Assembly (NCBI RefSeq): GCF_030711405.1
Contig: NZ_JAULSI010000017.1
Coordinates: forward strand, 1 to 64,000
Length of the DNA: 64,000 nucleotides
Direction of reading: 5' to 3'
Source of the DNA: Massilia brevitalea
Lineage (GTDB): Bacteria; Pseudomonadota; Gammaproteobacteria; Burkholderiales; Burkholderiaceae_D
The translations under genes were made by a program, and so were the position numbers. A model generated the notes under the pieces. It was given only the letters and a program-made list of their open reading frames with translations. It had not been told where the DNA came from and did not search any database. Below are positions 55,766 to 64,000 of the stretch, one piece after another (the stretch's first letter is position 1; every line of letters starts with the position of its first letter).

Positions 55766-58649
55766 CTGAGAATAAATGGTGATCCCGCCGCCTGTGCTTT
55801 TAACAGGCACTCAACGCAGATACTTGTCGGCAAAGCTGGAAGTGGAAAATCTAATTTGGCTGGCCCGCTGAAATTCTTCTTCCCCGCACGCACCACAATC
55901 TTCCCCGGACACTGCACCGTAATATTTCCGCCCTCGATCGTGATATTCGCCCCGCCCGCCGTCGATAAACTGATCCTCTTCGCCGCCGCCCAGTCGATAT
56001 GCCCATTCGCACTGACCACATTCACATCGTCTCGCGCCTGCACCTTCAGCTCATCACCCTGGGCCTGAATGTCGATATCGTCCTTCGCCGTAATCAGTTG
56101 TAGCCCAACACCGCCCTCGCCCGCCTTCACCGCCCCGCCCAGCACGCCAATCGCCTGCCCGGTATGCATGCGCATCTGTCCTCCCGTCACGAACTGCGTG
56201 TCCTGTCCACTGATCAGGGAAACGGTCTCGCCATTCGACAGTTGCAGGCTTTGCCCGGCACTCGCCCCGAAGCCATCCTTGGCTGCAATCGCAATCACTG
56301 CGCCGGTCGAATGCGGCACCTTGTCCATACCCGCCGCGGTATTACGTGCACTGACATCCGCCAGCGCCGCCTCCAGCGACTCGGTGCCCACCATGCCCGA
56401 CATCGCCGCCAGCAAGGCCTTCAAGGGCGCCGACTGCGCATCGAGCAAGCTTGCATTGCCCTTGTCGACGCCAAGATGCGCCGCCAAGCCGACCGTTTGA
56501 TGCGTCGTCGCAGCGGCGCTGAAGCTCTCGGCCAGCATGGCCGCTTGCTGCAGCAGCCCAAGCAGCGCAGCGTTCTCGCCTGCCGGATCGCGTGATGTGT
56601 CCGCATGCGCGATTCGATAGCTCGACACCAGCAAGCCCGCCCCCGCCCGTACCGCGCCATACGCATCGGTCCGCAGTTCCGCCCCCAGCCCGCGGAAGCT
56701 GCCGCGATAGTTGTCCGCGGTATGGATCAGGTGCCCGAGATTCAGCTCGGTCGCGCCATGCGTGCATTTCAGTTGCACCCGTCCCTGGCCGTCGGTATCG
56801 TCGAACAGCAACTGGCTGTACCCACTGCCGCCGAATTCCTTGCTGCGGATGCCCCATTGCGCGGCGCCGTTGCGGTGGCCGGCGTCGTCGGTTGACGCGC
56901 CGTGCCACACCGGACTGTTGCCGCCGGCGAGATTGCCCTGCGCCGAAGTGTTGTGATCGTGTGCGAAGGTGAAGACCTTCGAGCGGTCGCCGGTATCGCG
57001 CCGTCCGCCCGGCGTTGGCGTAATGCCGCCTTCGCCCTGGCCGTTGTAGAGCGCGCCGACGATGATCGGGCGGTCGATGTCGTTCTCGATAAATTGCACC
57101 AGCACTTCCTGGCCAATGCGCGGCAGGAACTGGCTGCCCATGCCGCCGCCGGCCAGGCGCTGTGCCACGCGCACCCAGCAGCCGGCGTTGCGTTCGTCCT
57201 GCCAGTGGAAGTGGATCCGCACGCGCCCCAGGCGGTCGCAATACAGTTCGTTGGCGCCGTTCGGCTGGTCGCTGCCATCGGGGCCGATCACGATGGCGCT
57301 CTGGGAACCGTGGGCCGTCGGCTTGGCCTTGCTGCGGCCGTCGCTGCCCGGCAGTTGCGGACGCCACGGCAGGTCGGCGGGGATGGCGTCGAAACAGTTG
57401 GCGTAGCCGGTCGCGCGGGCCTGCGCGATGGCCAGCGCGACGCCCTGCGGCCAGTCGCGCTGCGGCCAGTCGCGCTGCGCGCATTCTTCGAGCAGCTCGG
57501 GAATCGGCCCGAACAGTTCGGCCAGGGCATGCTGCGCAGGCGGCGGCATGTCGTTGACGCCCACGCTGAGCACGCGCGTCAGGGCAAACGCCGCGTTATT
57601 GCCACGTGCGCGCACAGGCAGCCCGGCAAGCTTCCACCGCGTTCCGGCCCGTAAGGTACGCACCGTGGAACGGCCCTGCCAGAGTTCGGCGCGCGCCTCC
57701 TTCCCTTCCATCTGCAGGTCGGTGTAGTGCCGCGCCTGCGCAAGCGTCGCAAACGTCTCCTGCCCCGGCGCGTCGAAGGCCTCGAGCACGGGAAGATGAC
57801 GTGGATGCGCAAGACGCGATGGCGAACCCCTTGCGACGATCTGCTTGGCCTTGTAATCGTAGCTCAACATCGTGGCGAGCGAGGCATGCAGGCGGCGCTG
57901 GGCGGTCAGCGCCTGCACCGTATCGTCCTGCTCGACAGAGCGCGCCGCGTGGTAACGAACGGCGCCGCTTGCAGCGCTCGACAGGTCCTCGGGTAATGCG
58001 CGCGGATGGCTGCTGTCGCCGAACAGCACTAGCATCGGACCTTCCGCGTCCTGCTCGATGCGCCAGCCCAGTCCTTCCTCGGCCAGGATGCGGCGCACGA
58101 AATCGAGGTCGGATTCGCGGTACTGGCAGCAATACGTGCGTGGCAGGGTATCGCGCAGGAAGGGGCCGGTGTCCACGCTCCAGCGCCAGCGCGCCAGCGC
58201 GCCAGCGGCCGGTAGCTGGCAAAGACGGCGTCGACGATCTCGGTCACGCGCTTGTCTTGCCAAACGCGGCTGTTGCGCACCTGACCCAGGCGCCAGATCC
58301 AGGGCGACAGCCGGATCCGGTAGCGCGCCAGGCCGCCGTCGCTGCCGAGCATGGCCACTTCGCAGATCTCGCCGCCGTAGCGTTCACGCTTGCCATCGGC
58401 GAGGCAGACTTCCAGCGCGGCCGGTTCGCCCAGCAAGGCATCGAGATCGATGTGGATGCTGGTCGACAGCACGATGATGTCGCGCACACCTACTTCCTGC
58501 AGGCCATCGGACGCGACGAAAGCCTCCACCAGCAGGCTGCCCGTTGGCGGGCCGGAGCGGCCATCGCCGATGACGAGTTCGTAGAGGCGGCGCGTGCTTG
58601 AAAACCCGGACAATGCGGCAGCGATCCGCTGGGTCAATGCCATGCTCAT
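55762..58649 (-). pseudogene. vgrG: vgrG, T6SS spike protein, frameshifted by an 8-bp repeat
   Basis: VgrG forms the T6SS puncturing tip and carries effectors. Reading from the ATG at 58649, codons run in one frame to about 58190 (VTEIVDAVFASYRPLARWR), then the frame is lost. The rest (SVDTGPFLRDTLPRTYCCQY onward, about 800 codons) is in another frame, ending at 55762. The C-terminal part has the gp5/OB-fold region (DRLGRVRIHFHWQDERNAGCW) and a DUF2345-type domain. The join lies in the octamer repeat at 58180-58207. Removing one 8-bp unit restores the continuous reading PLARWRWSVDTGPF. As sequenced the gene makes a short truncated product, but a one-unit slip would repair it. Confidence 0.85.
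58180..58207. repeat. Octamer tandem repeat inside vgrG
   Basis: On the plus strand CCAGCGCG occurs at 58186-58193 and 58194-58201, flanked by CCAGCG at 58180-58185 and 58202-58207. The unit is 8 bp, so gain or loss of one copy shifts the reading frame. The tract coincides with the vgrG frameshift. Confidence 0.9.
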
Positions 58650-59024
58650 GACCAGATGCACTCCTCGGTAATCGGTATAGACAAAATGACGTCGTGCAAA
58701 AGTGCAGAAAAGCATCTGTCATCATGCCGCCCGATCCCGGCATTACTTTGACTCAGATCATTGTTGAGCAAAATCATAGTTTGCTGTGACAGCAAACCGA
58801 CAAACAAGCCGCACTGCAGCACACCCCCGGAGCTGCACCGCCAACATCGCAGTCGGAGTCATTTATTTGTCGAAACTTTTTACATTCAGGCAAAATATCA
58901 CTGGCGTACATACAAGCGCTTGATTCCATTAAGAATGGTTTACCTGGTTCGATTTTTGCTGATTAACAAATAAGCGCCTGCTCAAGAGCTGCGTGAGTCA
59001 CTCAAACCCAAACTAGGAAAACTC
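58650..59024. other. AT-rich gap between vgrG and a PEP-CTERM gene
   Basis: 375 bp without a gene. It is AT-rich, lies between divergent genes and probably carries both promoters. It may also mark the edge of the transferred T6SS module. Confidence 0.4.
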
Positions 59025-59657
59025 ATGAAAACGCCTAACATCGCGCGCAGCCTGCTCGCTGGCGCTGTTGCCATGCTGTTCCTTGCACCCGCAGCCCATG
59101 CCGCCATCATCTCGGTCAATTTTGGCGCTGCGCCTGTCAATGTTCCTAACAACATCGACGGCGTGTATTTCAATTTCGTCACGGGCTTCTACGGCCCCAC
59201 CGAATTTGCCGGCTACGACTTCAATCCTTACAATAACAACTCCGGCCTGACCTTCTATGGCGCCCCTGGACCATCGGGCATCCTTGCCACCGGCACGCCT
59301 GGCACCACGGCGCAAGCGCGCGTGCTGCAGTTCGGCGACCTGATCTCCTCGACCGGCCAGTTCAACCAGTACCAGACCCGAGGCGACTCGTTCCAGGCCG
59401 GCCGCTCGGAATATGTCGGCTTGCGCTTCCTCAACGAAACCACGGGCATCCTGAATTACGGTTGGGCGCTCATCAACACGACCGCAGGCAATGGTTTCCC
59501 TGCATCGGTGGCCGCTTACGGCTACGAAAATACGGGCTTGTCGATCACGGCCGGCGAAACCGCAGTGGTTGCAGACGTTCCTGAACCCACCTCCATCGCC
59601 CTCGTCGGCCTTGCCCTGGGTGCATTGGGCGTTTCGCGCCGCCGCAAATCCGCCTGA
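59025..59657 (+). CDS. PEP-CTERM sorting-domain protein
   Basis: A 210-residue exported protein with a signal peptide ending AAHAA (about residue 26) and a C-terminal PEP-CTERM signal: VPEPTSIALVG, helix, SRRRKSA. The mature domain is rich in Gly, Asn, Phe and Tyr (FNPYNNNSG) and probably beta-structured; no named fold. Unrelated in sequence to the PEP-CTERM protein at 41085 outside the sorting signal. Confidence 0.88.
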   Translation: MKTPNIARSLLAGAVAMLFLAPAAHAAIISVNFGAAPVNVPNNIDGVYFNFVTGFYGPTEFAGYDFNPYNNNSGLTFYGAPGPSGILATGTPGTTAQARVLQFGDLISSTGQFNQYQTRGDSFQAGRSEYVGLRFLNETTGILNYGWALINTTAGNGFPASVAAYGYENTGLSITAGETAVVADVPEPTSIALVGLALGALGVSRRRKSA

Positions 59658-59679
59658 TCGATTTGTCAGGCAGGAAGCA

Positions 59680-59712
59680 ACAACGCCAACCCGCAGGTTG
59701 GCGTTGTCGTTT
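59680..59712 (+). terminator. Terminator after the PEP-CTERM gene
   Basis: Perfect 12-bp stem ACAACGCCAACC/GGTTGGCGTTGT with a CGCA tetraloop, followed by CGTTT. The T-tract is weak, but the hairpin is strong. Confidence 0.65.
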
Positions 59713-59813
59713 CCGCTACTGCCGGCGTTACCATATAAGCAGCGCGTAGCGAAACGCGTGGCTCGTTGCAATGATGCTAAAGTGTTCACAAATTCGAACA
59801 CAAGGCATCCTCC

Positions 59814-60329
59814 ATGAAAGCACTCCATAAACTCAGCACCGTCGGCTACGTTCTTGCCGCCCTGCTCTTCTTTACCTGCGGTTTCGCACTCATCGTGCTG
59901 GCCGGAATCGAAATCTGGACCGCCATCGGCCCCGGCCAGGAGCACGCCGTCAAGGAACGCTTCCAGGTCATCCTCGAATGCGTCGGCCTGGTCACCATCG
60001 CGGTCGCCGCCCTCGAACTGGGCCAGACCGTGCTCGAAGAGGAAGTCCAGCGTACCGTGCATACCAGCGCGCCGACCCGCGTGCGCCGTTTCCTGTCGCG
60101 CTTCCTGATCGTGGTGGTGGTGTCGCTGGCGGTCGAGTGCCTGATCGGCGTGTTCCAGTTCCTGCACACCAAACCGGAGTTGCTGCCCGAGGTCGCTTCG
60201 ATCGGCGTGGCCGCCGGGGTCTTGCTGGCAAGCTGGGGCATATTTATCCGCCTGAACGTCGATGCCGAGAAGCTGGAACCGGAAGCGATGCACGAAGCCC
60301 AGGAAGAAGACAAGGAAGTCGAAACCTGA
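59814..60329 (+). CDS. Small integral membrane protein, unknown function
   Basis: A 171-residue protein with four predicted membrane helices (about residues 9-33, 52-70, 98-118, 128-146) and an acidic C-terminal tail (EAMHEAQEEDKEVE). I do not recognise the family. It sits between a PEP-CTERM gene and tRNA-Lys copy 2, with no operon partner. Confidence 0.72.
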   Translation: MKALHKLSTVGYVLAALLFFTCGFALIVLAGIEIWTAIGPGQEHAVKERFQVILECVGLVTIAVAALELGQTVLEEEVQRTVHTSAPTRVRRFLSRFLIVVVVSLAVECLIGVFQFLHTKPELLPEVASIGVAAGVLLASWGIFIRLNVDAEKLEPEAMHEAQEEDKEVET

Positions 60330-60474
60330 GCAAGCAGACTGTTTCGGCGCGCAGCAGCCTGGAAATGCAGCGGCATCAGGCACCGCAACGCTGCGCCAGC
60401 CAACTGGTCCGCACGTTGCGTACTACCAAAATCCGTACCTGATCTTGCGATTTCGCATGATTTGCATGAAACCC

Positions 60475-60503
60475 TTGGCGTCTCGCCAGAGTCCGGCTAT
60501 AAT
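60475..60503 (+). promoter_or_regulatory. Promoter of tRNA-Lys copy 2
   Basis: TTGGCG (60475-60480) and TATAAT (60498-60503), 17-bp spacer; the -10 region matches that of copy 1. Confidence 0.8.
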
Positions 60504-60515
60504 CTTGCCTTCTTC

Positions 60516-60591
60516 GGGTCGTTAGCTCAGCTGGTAGAGCAGCGGACTTTTAATCCGTTGGTCGCAGGTTCGAATCCCGCACGGCCTACCA
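60516..60591 (+). tRNA. tRNA-Lys (TTT), copy 2
   Basis: Identical over all 76 nt to the tRNA-Lys gene at 51066-51141. Flanking sequence is alike only in the promoter and the CTTCGG just ahead of the gene. Confidence 0.97.
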
Positions 60592-60617
60592 AAGAATTTC
60601 AGTAGTAAAGCATCGAC

Positions 60618-60651
60618 AAAAACGCCAACCAGCACGGTTGGCGTTTTTGTT
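60618..60651 (+). terminator. Terminator of tRNA-Lys copy 2
   Basis: Stem AAAAACGCCAACC/GGTTGGCGTTTTT with a 5-nt loop, T-run included, 26 bp after the tRNA. Confidence 0.88.
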
Positions 60652-60685
60652 TCTGCTTTCCGTTTCGCTTCCGGCACCAGGCACC

Positions 60686-61279
60686 ATGCCCCAGACCATC
60701 CTCACCCCCGTCCACCACGAACTGCTCATCAAGAAGAGCCGCTTCATCGCCTGCGTGCAGCCGATGGCGGACCGGGCCGGCGCCCAGCAGGTCGTCGCCG
60801 GCCTGCGCGCCCGGCATCCGGGTGCGGCCCACGTGTGCTGGGCGCTGCTGGCGGGCGGCCAATCGGCGGCAGTCGACGATGGCGAGCCGAGCGGCACCGC
60901 GGGCCGCCCCATGCTCGACGTGCTGCGCCACCAGGACCTGGAAGGCGTACTCGCCACCGTGGTGCGCTACTTCGGCGGCGTGAAGCTGGGCGCCGGCGGC
61001 CTGGTGCGGGCGTATACGGACAGCGTAGCCCAGGCGCTGCTGCAGGCCGAAAAGATCGCCATCATCCGCAAGACGGTCCTGCGCTGCAGCGCTCCCTACC
61101 CGCTCGAAGGCCTGGTGCGGCGCGAGATCGACGGCGCCGGCGCGACGCTGCTGGACGTCGCGCACGGCAATGACGTCGTGTTTGCCTTCAGCTTGCCCGA
61201 GGCGGCGGCGGGCGCCTTTGCCGCGCGCCTGAACGAGGCCGGGCATGGCCGCATTGCCTGGCTGCGCGACGACGACTAG
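60686..61279 (+). CDS. YigZ/IMPACT-family protein
   Basis: A 197-residue protein of the UPF0029/IMPACT family. The N-terminal domain has KKSRFIACVQP, AAVDDGEPSGTAGRPMLDVL (about residues 67-86) and YFGGVKLGAGGLVRAY (about 94-109). A ferredoxin-like DUF1949 C-terminal domain follows. Biochemical role in bacteria is not settled. The ATG at 60686 begins the conserved region. Confidence 0.9.
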   Translation: MPQTILTPVHHELLIKKSRFIACVQPMADRAGAQQVVAGLRARHPGAAHVCWALLAGGQSAAVDDGEPSGTAGRPMLDVLRHQDLEGVLATVVRYFGGVKLGAGGLVRAYTDSVAQALLQAEKIAIIRKTVLRCSAPYPLEGLVRREIDGAGATLLDVAHGNDVVFAFSLPEAAAGAFAARLNEAGHGRIAWLRDDD

Positions 61280-61425
61280 CGTTCGCCGGCACTATCAGTG
61301 CACGGAATACCAGACATCACGACACGAAAGCTGACTGTGCGCCAGCCAGCCGCTATAGTGGCCGACCACCTTCGACCGCATCTGGCGTGTCGCGGGCAAC
61401 CTAGAAGAAAAGATCCCGTATTTTG

Positions 61426-62601
61426 ATGAAGAAAAGCTTGTTTCCCCTGGCCCTGGGCGGGTTCGGTATTGGCATGACCGAATTCGTGATGATGGGCATC
61501 CTTCCCGACATCGCTACCGGCCTAGATATCACCATTCCCCAGGCCGGCTATCTGATTTCCGCCTACGCGCTGGGCGTGGTGGTCGGTGCGCCGACCCTGG
61601 TGGCGCTGGTGGCCGGCCGTCCGCCGCGCAGCGTGCTGGTCTGGTTCATGCTGATGTTCGCCGTGTTCAATGGCCTGTCGGCGCTGGCGCCGAACTTCGG
61701 GCTGATGATGGCCTCGCGTTTCCTGGCCGGCTTGCCGCATGGCGCCTTCTTCGGCGTTGGCGCCGTGGTGGCCAGCCGCCTGGCCGATCCGGGCAAGGTG
61801 GCCGCCGCGCTGGCGACCATGTTCACCGGCCTGACCCTGGCCAACGTGCTCGGCGTGCCCTTCGGTACCTGGCTCGGGCACAACGTCAGCTGGCGCCTGG
61901 TGTTCCTGGTCGTGGCCGCCATCGGCCTGGCCACCGCCCTCAGCCTGAAGCAATGGGTGCCCTACTTCGAGGCCACGCCCGGCGCCGGCCTGAGGAAGGA
62001 CCTGAAGATCTTCCGCAAGCCGGGCCTGTGGCTGGCGCTGGCGATCACCTCGATCGGCACCGGCGGCTTCTTTGCCTGGTTCAGCTATATCGCGCCGCTG
62101 CTGACCGACATGGCGCAGTTTGCCCCAGGCCAGATCCCGCTGATCATGACGGTGGTCGGCGTGGGCATGACCGTGGGCGTCACGCTTGGCGGGCGCCTGG
62201 CCGACCGCTTCGCGCCGCTGCGCGCGGTGGCCCTGCTGCTCGCCAGCATGACGGTCCTGCTGCTGTTGAACGGCTTGCTCGCTAGCTCGCAACCGGCGAT
62301 GCTGATGCTGGCCTTTGCCACCGGCGCGAACGCGCTGGCGCTGGGCCCGCCAATCCAGATGCTGCTGATCGGCCATTCGCGCGAAGCAGAGATGCTTGGC
62401 TCGTCGCTCGGCCAGTCGGGCTTCAATATCGGTAACGCCACCGGCGCCTTCCTTGGCGGGATTCCGCTGACGCTGGGCTATTCGTACGCTTCGCCGCAGT
62501 GGGTGGCGGCCGGCATGGCCGTGGCCGGCGTAGGCCTGGCGCTGTGGATGCTTGCCATGGAACGCAAGCCTCTGCCTCAGGCCGCCTTGCGCCAGCGATA
62601 A
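61426..62601 (+). CDS. MFS transporter, AraJ/NepI-like (DHA1)
   Basis: A 12-helix major-facilitator protein of 391 residues. The opening LALGGFGIGMTEFVMMGIL with the TEF motif is typical of drug:H+ antiporters of the DHA1/AraJ group. GRLADRFAPLRAVAL (about residues 259-273) is the cytoplasmic loop motif A. Substrate unknown. The ATG at 61426 directly follows an in-frame TTG. Its 3' end overlaps the convergent PEP-CTERM gene by 25 bp. Confidence 0.9.
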   Translation: MKKSLFPLALGGFGIGMTEFVMMGILPDIATGLDITIPQAGYLISAYALGVVVGAPTLVALVAGRPPRSVLVWFMLMFAVFNGLSALAPNFGLMMASRFLAGLPHGAFFGVGAVVASRLADPGKVAAALATMFTGLTLANVLGVPFGTWLGHNVSWRLVFLVVAAIGLATALSLKQWVPYFEATPGAGLRKDLKIFRKPGLWLALAITSIGTGGFFAWFSYIAPLLTDMAQFAPGQIPLIMTVVGVGMTVGVTLGGRLADRFAPLRAVALLLASMTVLLLLNGLLASSQPAMLMLAFATGANALALGPPIQMLLIGHSREAEMLGSSLGQSGFNIGNATGAFLGGIPLTLGYSYASPQWVAAGMAVAGVGLALWMLAMERKPLPQAALRQR

Positions 62602-63521
62602 GCGGCGCCTGCCGCGCACAGGCCGCCAAGGACCAGGGCCAGCGAACCTGGCTCCGGTATCTCGCCATGCGGATCCCCGGCGCCCGGCGGCAGGTTGAAA
62701 CCGGGCACGTCGACGGCCTGGAAATAATGGTTGGCATTCACCTGGATCGTCGAGTTCCAGGAGTCGACGATCACGTTGCCGTTGATGACGCCCGAGTTGG
62801 CATTCACCGCGGCATACGGCGCCAGCACGCTGCCGATCACGCCCTTCACGTTGACGTTCTTTGCTTCGTAAAAATTGAACAGCACGTTATAAGCGCTCAG
62901 CGGCTCGAAGCTGATGCCGCCTTCGTTGAAGGTGCCAAGGTCGCCGCTGATGTTGAAGATCAGGGTCTGGCCGGGCGTCAGCTGTTCCAGCGTCCAGCTG
63001 CTCGAGGTGCGAAACAGGTCGGACGAGACATTGAAAATATCCACGCCGCCCTTGCCGCTGCCCGTTACCCTTACCCCGCTCCATAAAGGATTCACTGCGC
63101 CGGTTGCATCCATCCCGGCAACCGTTTGGGTCAGGGTCTTGTAGTACTGCTCGGTAGCGGCGAAGTCGACCGGGTTGGTCGGCAAGGCTGTCGGCGTGGC
63201 GGCCGACTGCATGGTCGTGGCGCCGCCCACGTAGACGCCGCCATGGTTGATCGAGCCGCCGGTCAACGTCAGGTTGCCGCCCACGATTGCTGCATACTCC
63301 CCGAACGCCGGGCGCTTCTTGTCGTTGATCGAATAGCTCGACACGGTTACATTTCCACCCGCCACCAGCGCCCCCTCGACGTCGCTCGACGGCGCCGTGA
63401 AGTCGTGGATGGCGTACAGGTTGGCCCCGCCGATGATGCTGGTCAGGTCGATGACACCGGCGTGGGCACTCGCCCCGACGCTAAAAGCAAGAACACTGGC
63501 GACAAGCCTGGCGATGCGCAT
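62577..63521 (-). CDS. Choice-of-anchor A family PEP-CTERM protein
   Basis: A 314-residue exported protein. A signal peptide (to about ASAHA, residue 21) is followed by the choice-of-anchor A region: YAIHDFTAPSSDVEGALVAGGN near residue 37 (quoted in part), EYAAIVGGNLTLTGG, then LIFNISGD and GSVLAPYAAVNANSGVINGN near residue 235. It ends with IPEPGSLALVLG, a helix and RWRKAA as the PEP-CTERM signal. Start at 63521 places a normal signal peptide first. Confidence 0.9.
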   Translation of the reverse strand: MRIARLVASVLAFSVGASAHAGVIDLTSIIGGANLYAIHDFTAPSSDVEGALVAGGNVTVSSYSINDKKRPAFGEYAAIVGGNLTLTGGSINHGGVYVGGATTMQSAATPTALPTNPVDFAATEQYYKTLTQTVAGMDATGAVNPLWSGVRVTGSGKGGVDIFNVSSDLFRTSSSWTLEQLTPGQTLIFNISGDLGTFNEGGISFEPLSAYNVLFNFYEAKNVNVKGVIGSVLAPYAAVNANSGVINGNVIVDSWNSTIQVNANHYFQAVDVPGFNLPPGAGDPHGEIPEPGSLALVLGGLCAAGAAYRWRKAA

Positions 63522-63680
63522 GGTGATTCCCAGTGGAAATTTATATTTCCAAATATTATCACTAGAAGTTTGCGAAATATCACATGCTTCGGTCTGCGCG
63601 TCGAGCACTTGCTGGATGTCGATGAGAACGGCTGGCCTCGGCCTTGGTTCCTGAAAAACGCGCCGTTAAGCTGGCCCCGA

Positions 63681-64000
63681 TCAGACCAGCAGCGGCCCGC
63701 CCATGATCGCCTGGGTCTCGGCCGCCTCGGCGCGGATCTCGGCCAGCATCTCTTCATCGAGCACGAAGTCGAGCGCGCTGTCGCCGTGGGCCGGCAGTTC
63801 GGCCGGCGGCGCCCCCAGCGGCGACGGCACCGGCGCATACTGGTTCGCCAGCAGCAGGGTGTCGAGCAGGTTCGAGGGCGGCATGTTGATCCAGCCGCGG
63901 CGCAGTTCGCCAATGGCGTCGGCCACCAGCGCCGGCACCGACAGCTTCTTCAGCACCTCGAGGCTGACCACGTCCTCGCACAGCTCGCCCCACTTCTCGG
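63681..64000 (-). CDS. 3' end of an unrecognised gene, truncated by the window edge
   Basis: The frame is open from 64000 down to the stop at 63681 (at least 105 codons), so the start lies beyond the window. The visible part reads EKWGELCEDVVSLEVLKKL, then GWINMPPSNLLDTLLLANQY and an acidic end with DEEMLAEIRAEAAETQA. Composition is native. I do not recognise the family. Confidence 0.65.
   Translation of the reverse strand, partial: EKWGELCEDVVSLEVLKKLSVPALVADAIGELRRGWINMPPSNLLDTLLLANQYAPVPSPLGAPPAELPAHGDSALDFVLDEEMLAEIRAEAAETQAIMGGPLLV

Noticed and set aside
57800-58263. A separate gene starting at 58263 in the second vgrG frame
   Set aside because: The first 20 or so codons of that frame (Arg-rich) are out-of-frame vgrG sequence. 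The repeat-induced frameshift explains both frames better than a new start.
1-64000. CRISPR array
   Set aside because: No run of regularly spaced identical repeats with unique spacers was seen; the palindromic repeats are dispersed, paired and of variable spacing, and no cas genes are present.

Overview
The window looks like a chromosomal segment of a high-GC betaproteobacterium of the family Oxalobacteraceae, most like Massilia/Telluria/Duganella. This rests on gene orders (ribF-ileS-lspA-coaBC-dut; aat-bpt-pyrD; cysT-cysW-cysA-cysB; slpA-ispH), strong GC-rich codon use, several PEP-CTERM proteins and a phasin. The taxonomic call is inference from gene content and protein character, not a database match.

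Layout. 1-361: intergenic repeats and the ribF promoter. 362-7795: housekeeping run on + (ribF, ileS, lspA, coaBC, dut, then a lipoprotein resembling an M48 protease with a ruined active site). 8063-11526: XdhC-family protein, EamA transporter, alkylation-repair glycosylase and an orphan Tdi1-like (DUF1851) protein on -. 11724-11800: initiator tRNA-Met on -. 11984-16425: NUDIX hydrolase, the two N-degron leucyl-transferases aat and bpt, pyrD and an aldo/keto reductase. 16538-20305: sulfate ABC transporter operon cysT-cysW-cysA ending in its regulator cysB, every junction an ATGA overlap. 20652-24871: a two-gene unit with the parts of a Dlt system: adenylation, carrier, membrane helix and SGNH domains in one polypeptide, followed by an MBOAT acyltransferase. 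24873-31021: TauE/SafE exporter, peroxiredoxin, DgkA, IclR regulator, PBP7-type endopeptidase, nitroreductase and EamA transporter. 31371-31955: phasin. 32349-35992: liv branched-chain amino-acid ABC operon with a probable leader terminator. 36215-40947: ispH, slpA, two RDD proteins, radC, a secreted unknown, rpmB-rpmG. 41085-51011: PEP-CTERM protein, fatty-acid desaturase, MscS channel, RsmB, PurN, barstar-like protein, glycine-zipper protein, spermidine-synthase-like protein, PilB/GspE-type ATPase.

51066-60591: two identical tRNA-Lys(TTT) genes bracket a 9.4-kb accessory stretch. It holds a type VI secretion effector module on -: vgrG broken by one extra copy of an 8-bp repeat, a DUF4123 adaptor, a DUF3304 putative immunity protein, and a DUF2235 lipase-like effector cut in two by an IS481-family element. 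A PEP-CTERM protein and a small membrane protein follow. The IS/effector part is visibly more AT-rich than its surroundings. 60686-64000: YigZ/IMPACT protein, MFS transporter, choice-of-anchor A PEP-CTERM protein and the 3' end of an unrecognised gene running off the window.

A dispersed family of short GC-rich palindromes, mostly in facing pairs 90-190 bp across, sits in at least seven intergenic gaps and is the most conspicuous non-coding structure here. The most interesting items are the fused Dlt-like locus, the repeat-frameshifted vgrG, the repeat family, and the liv leader terminator.
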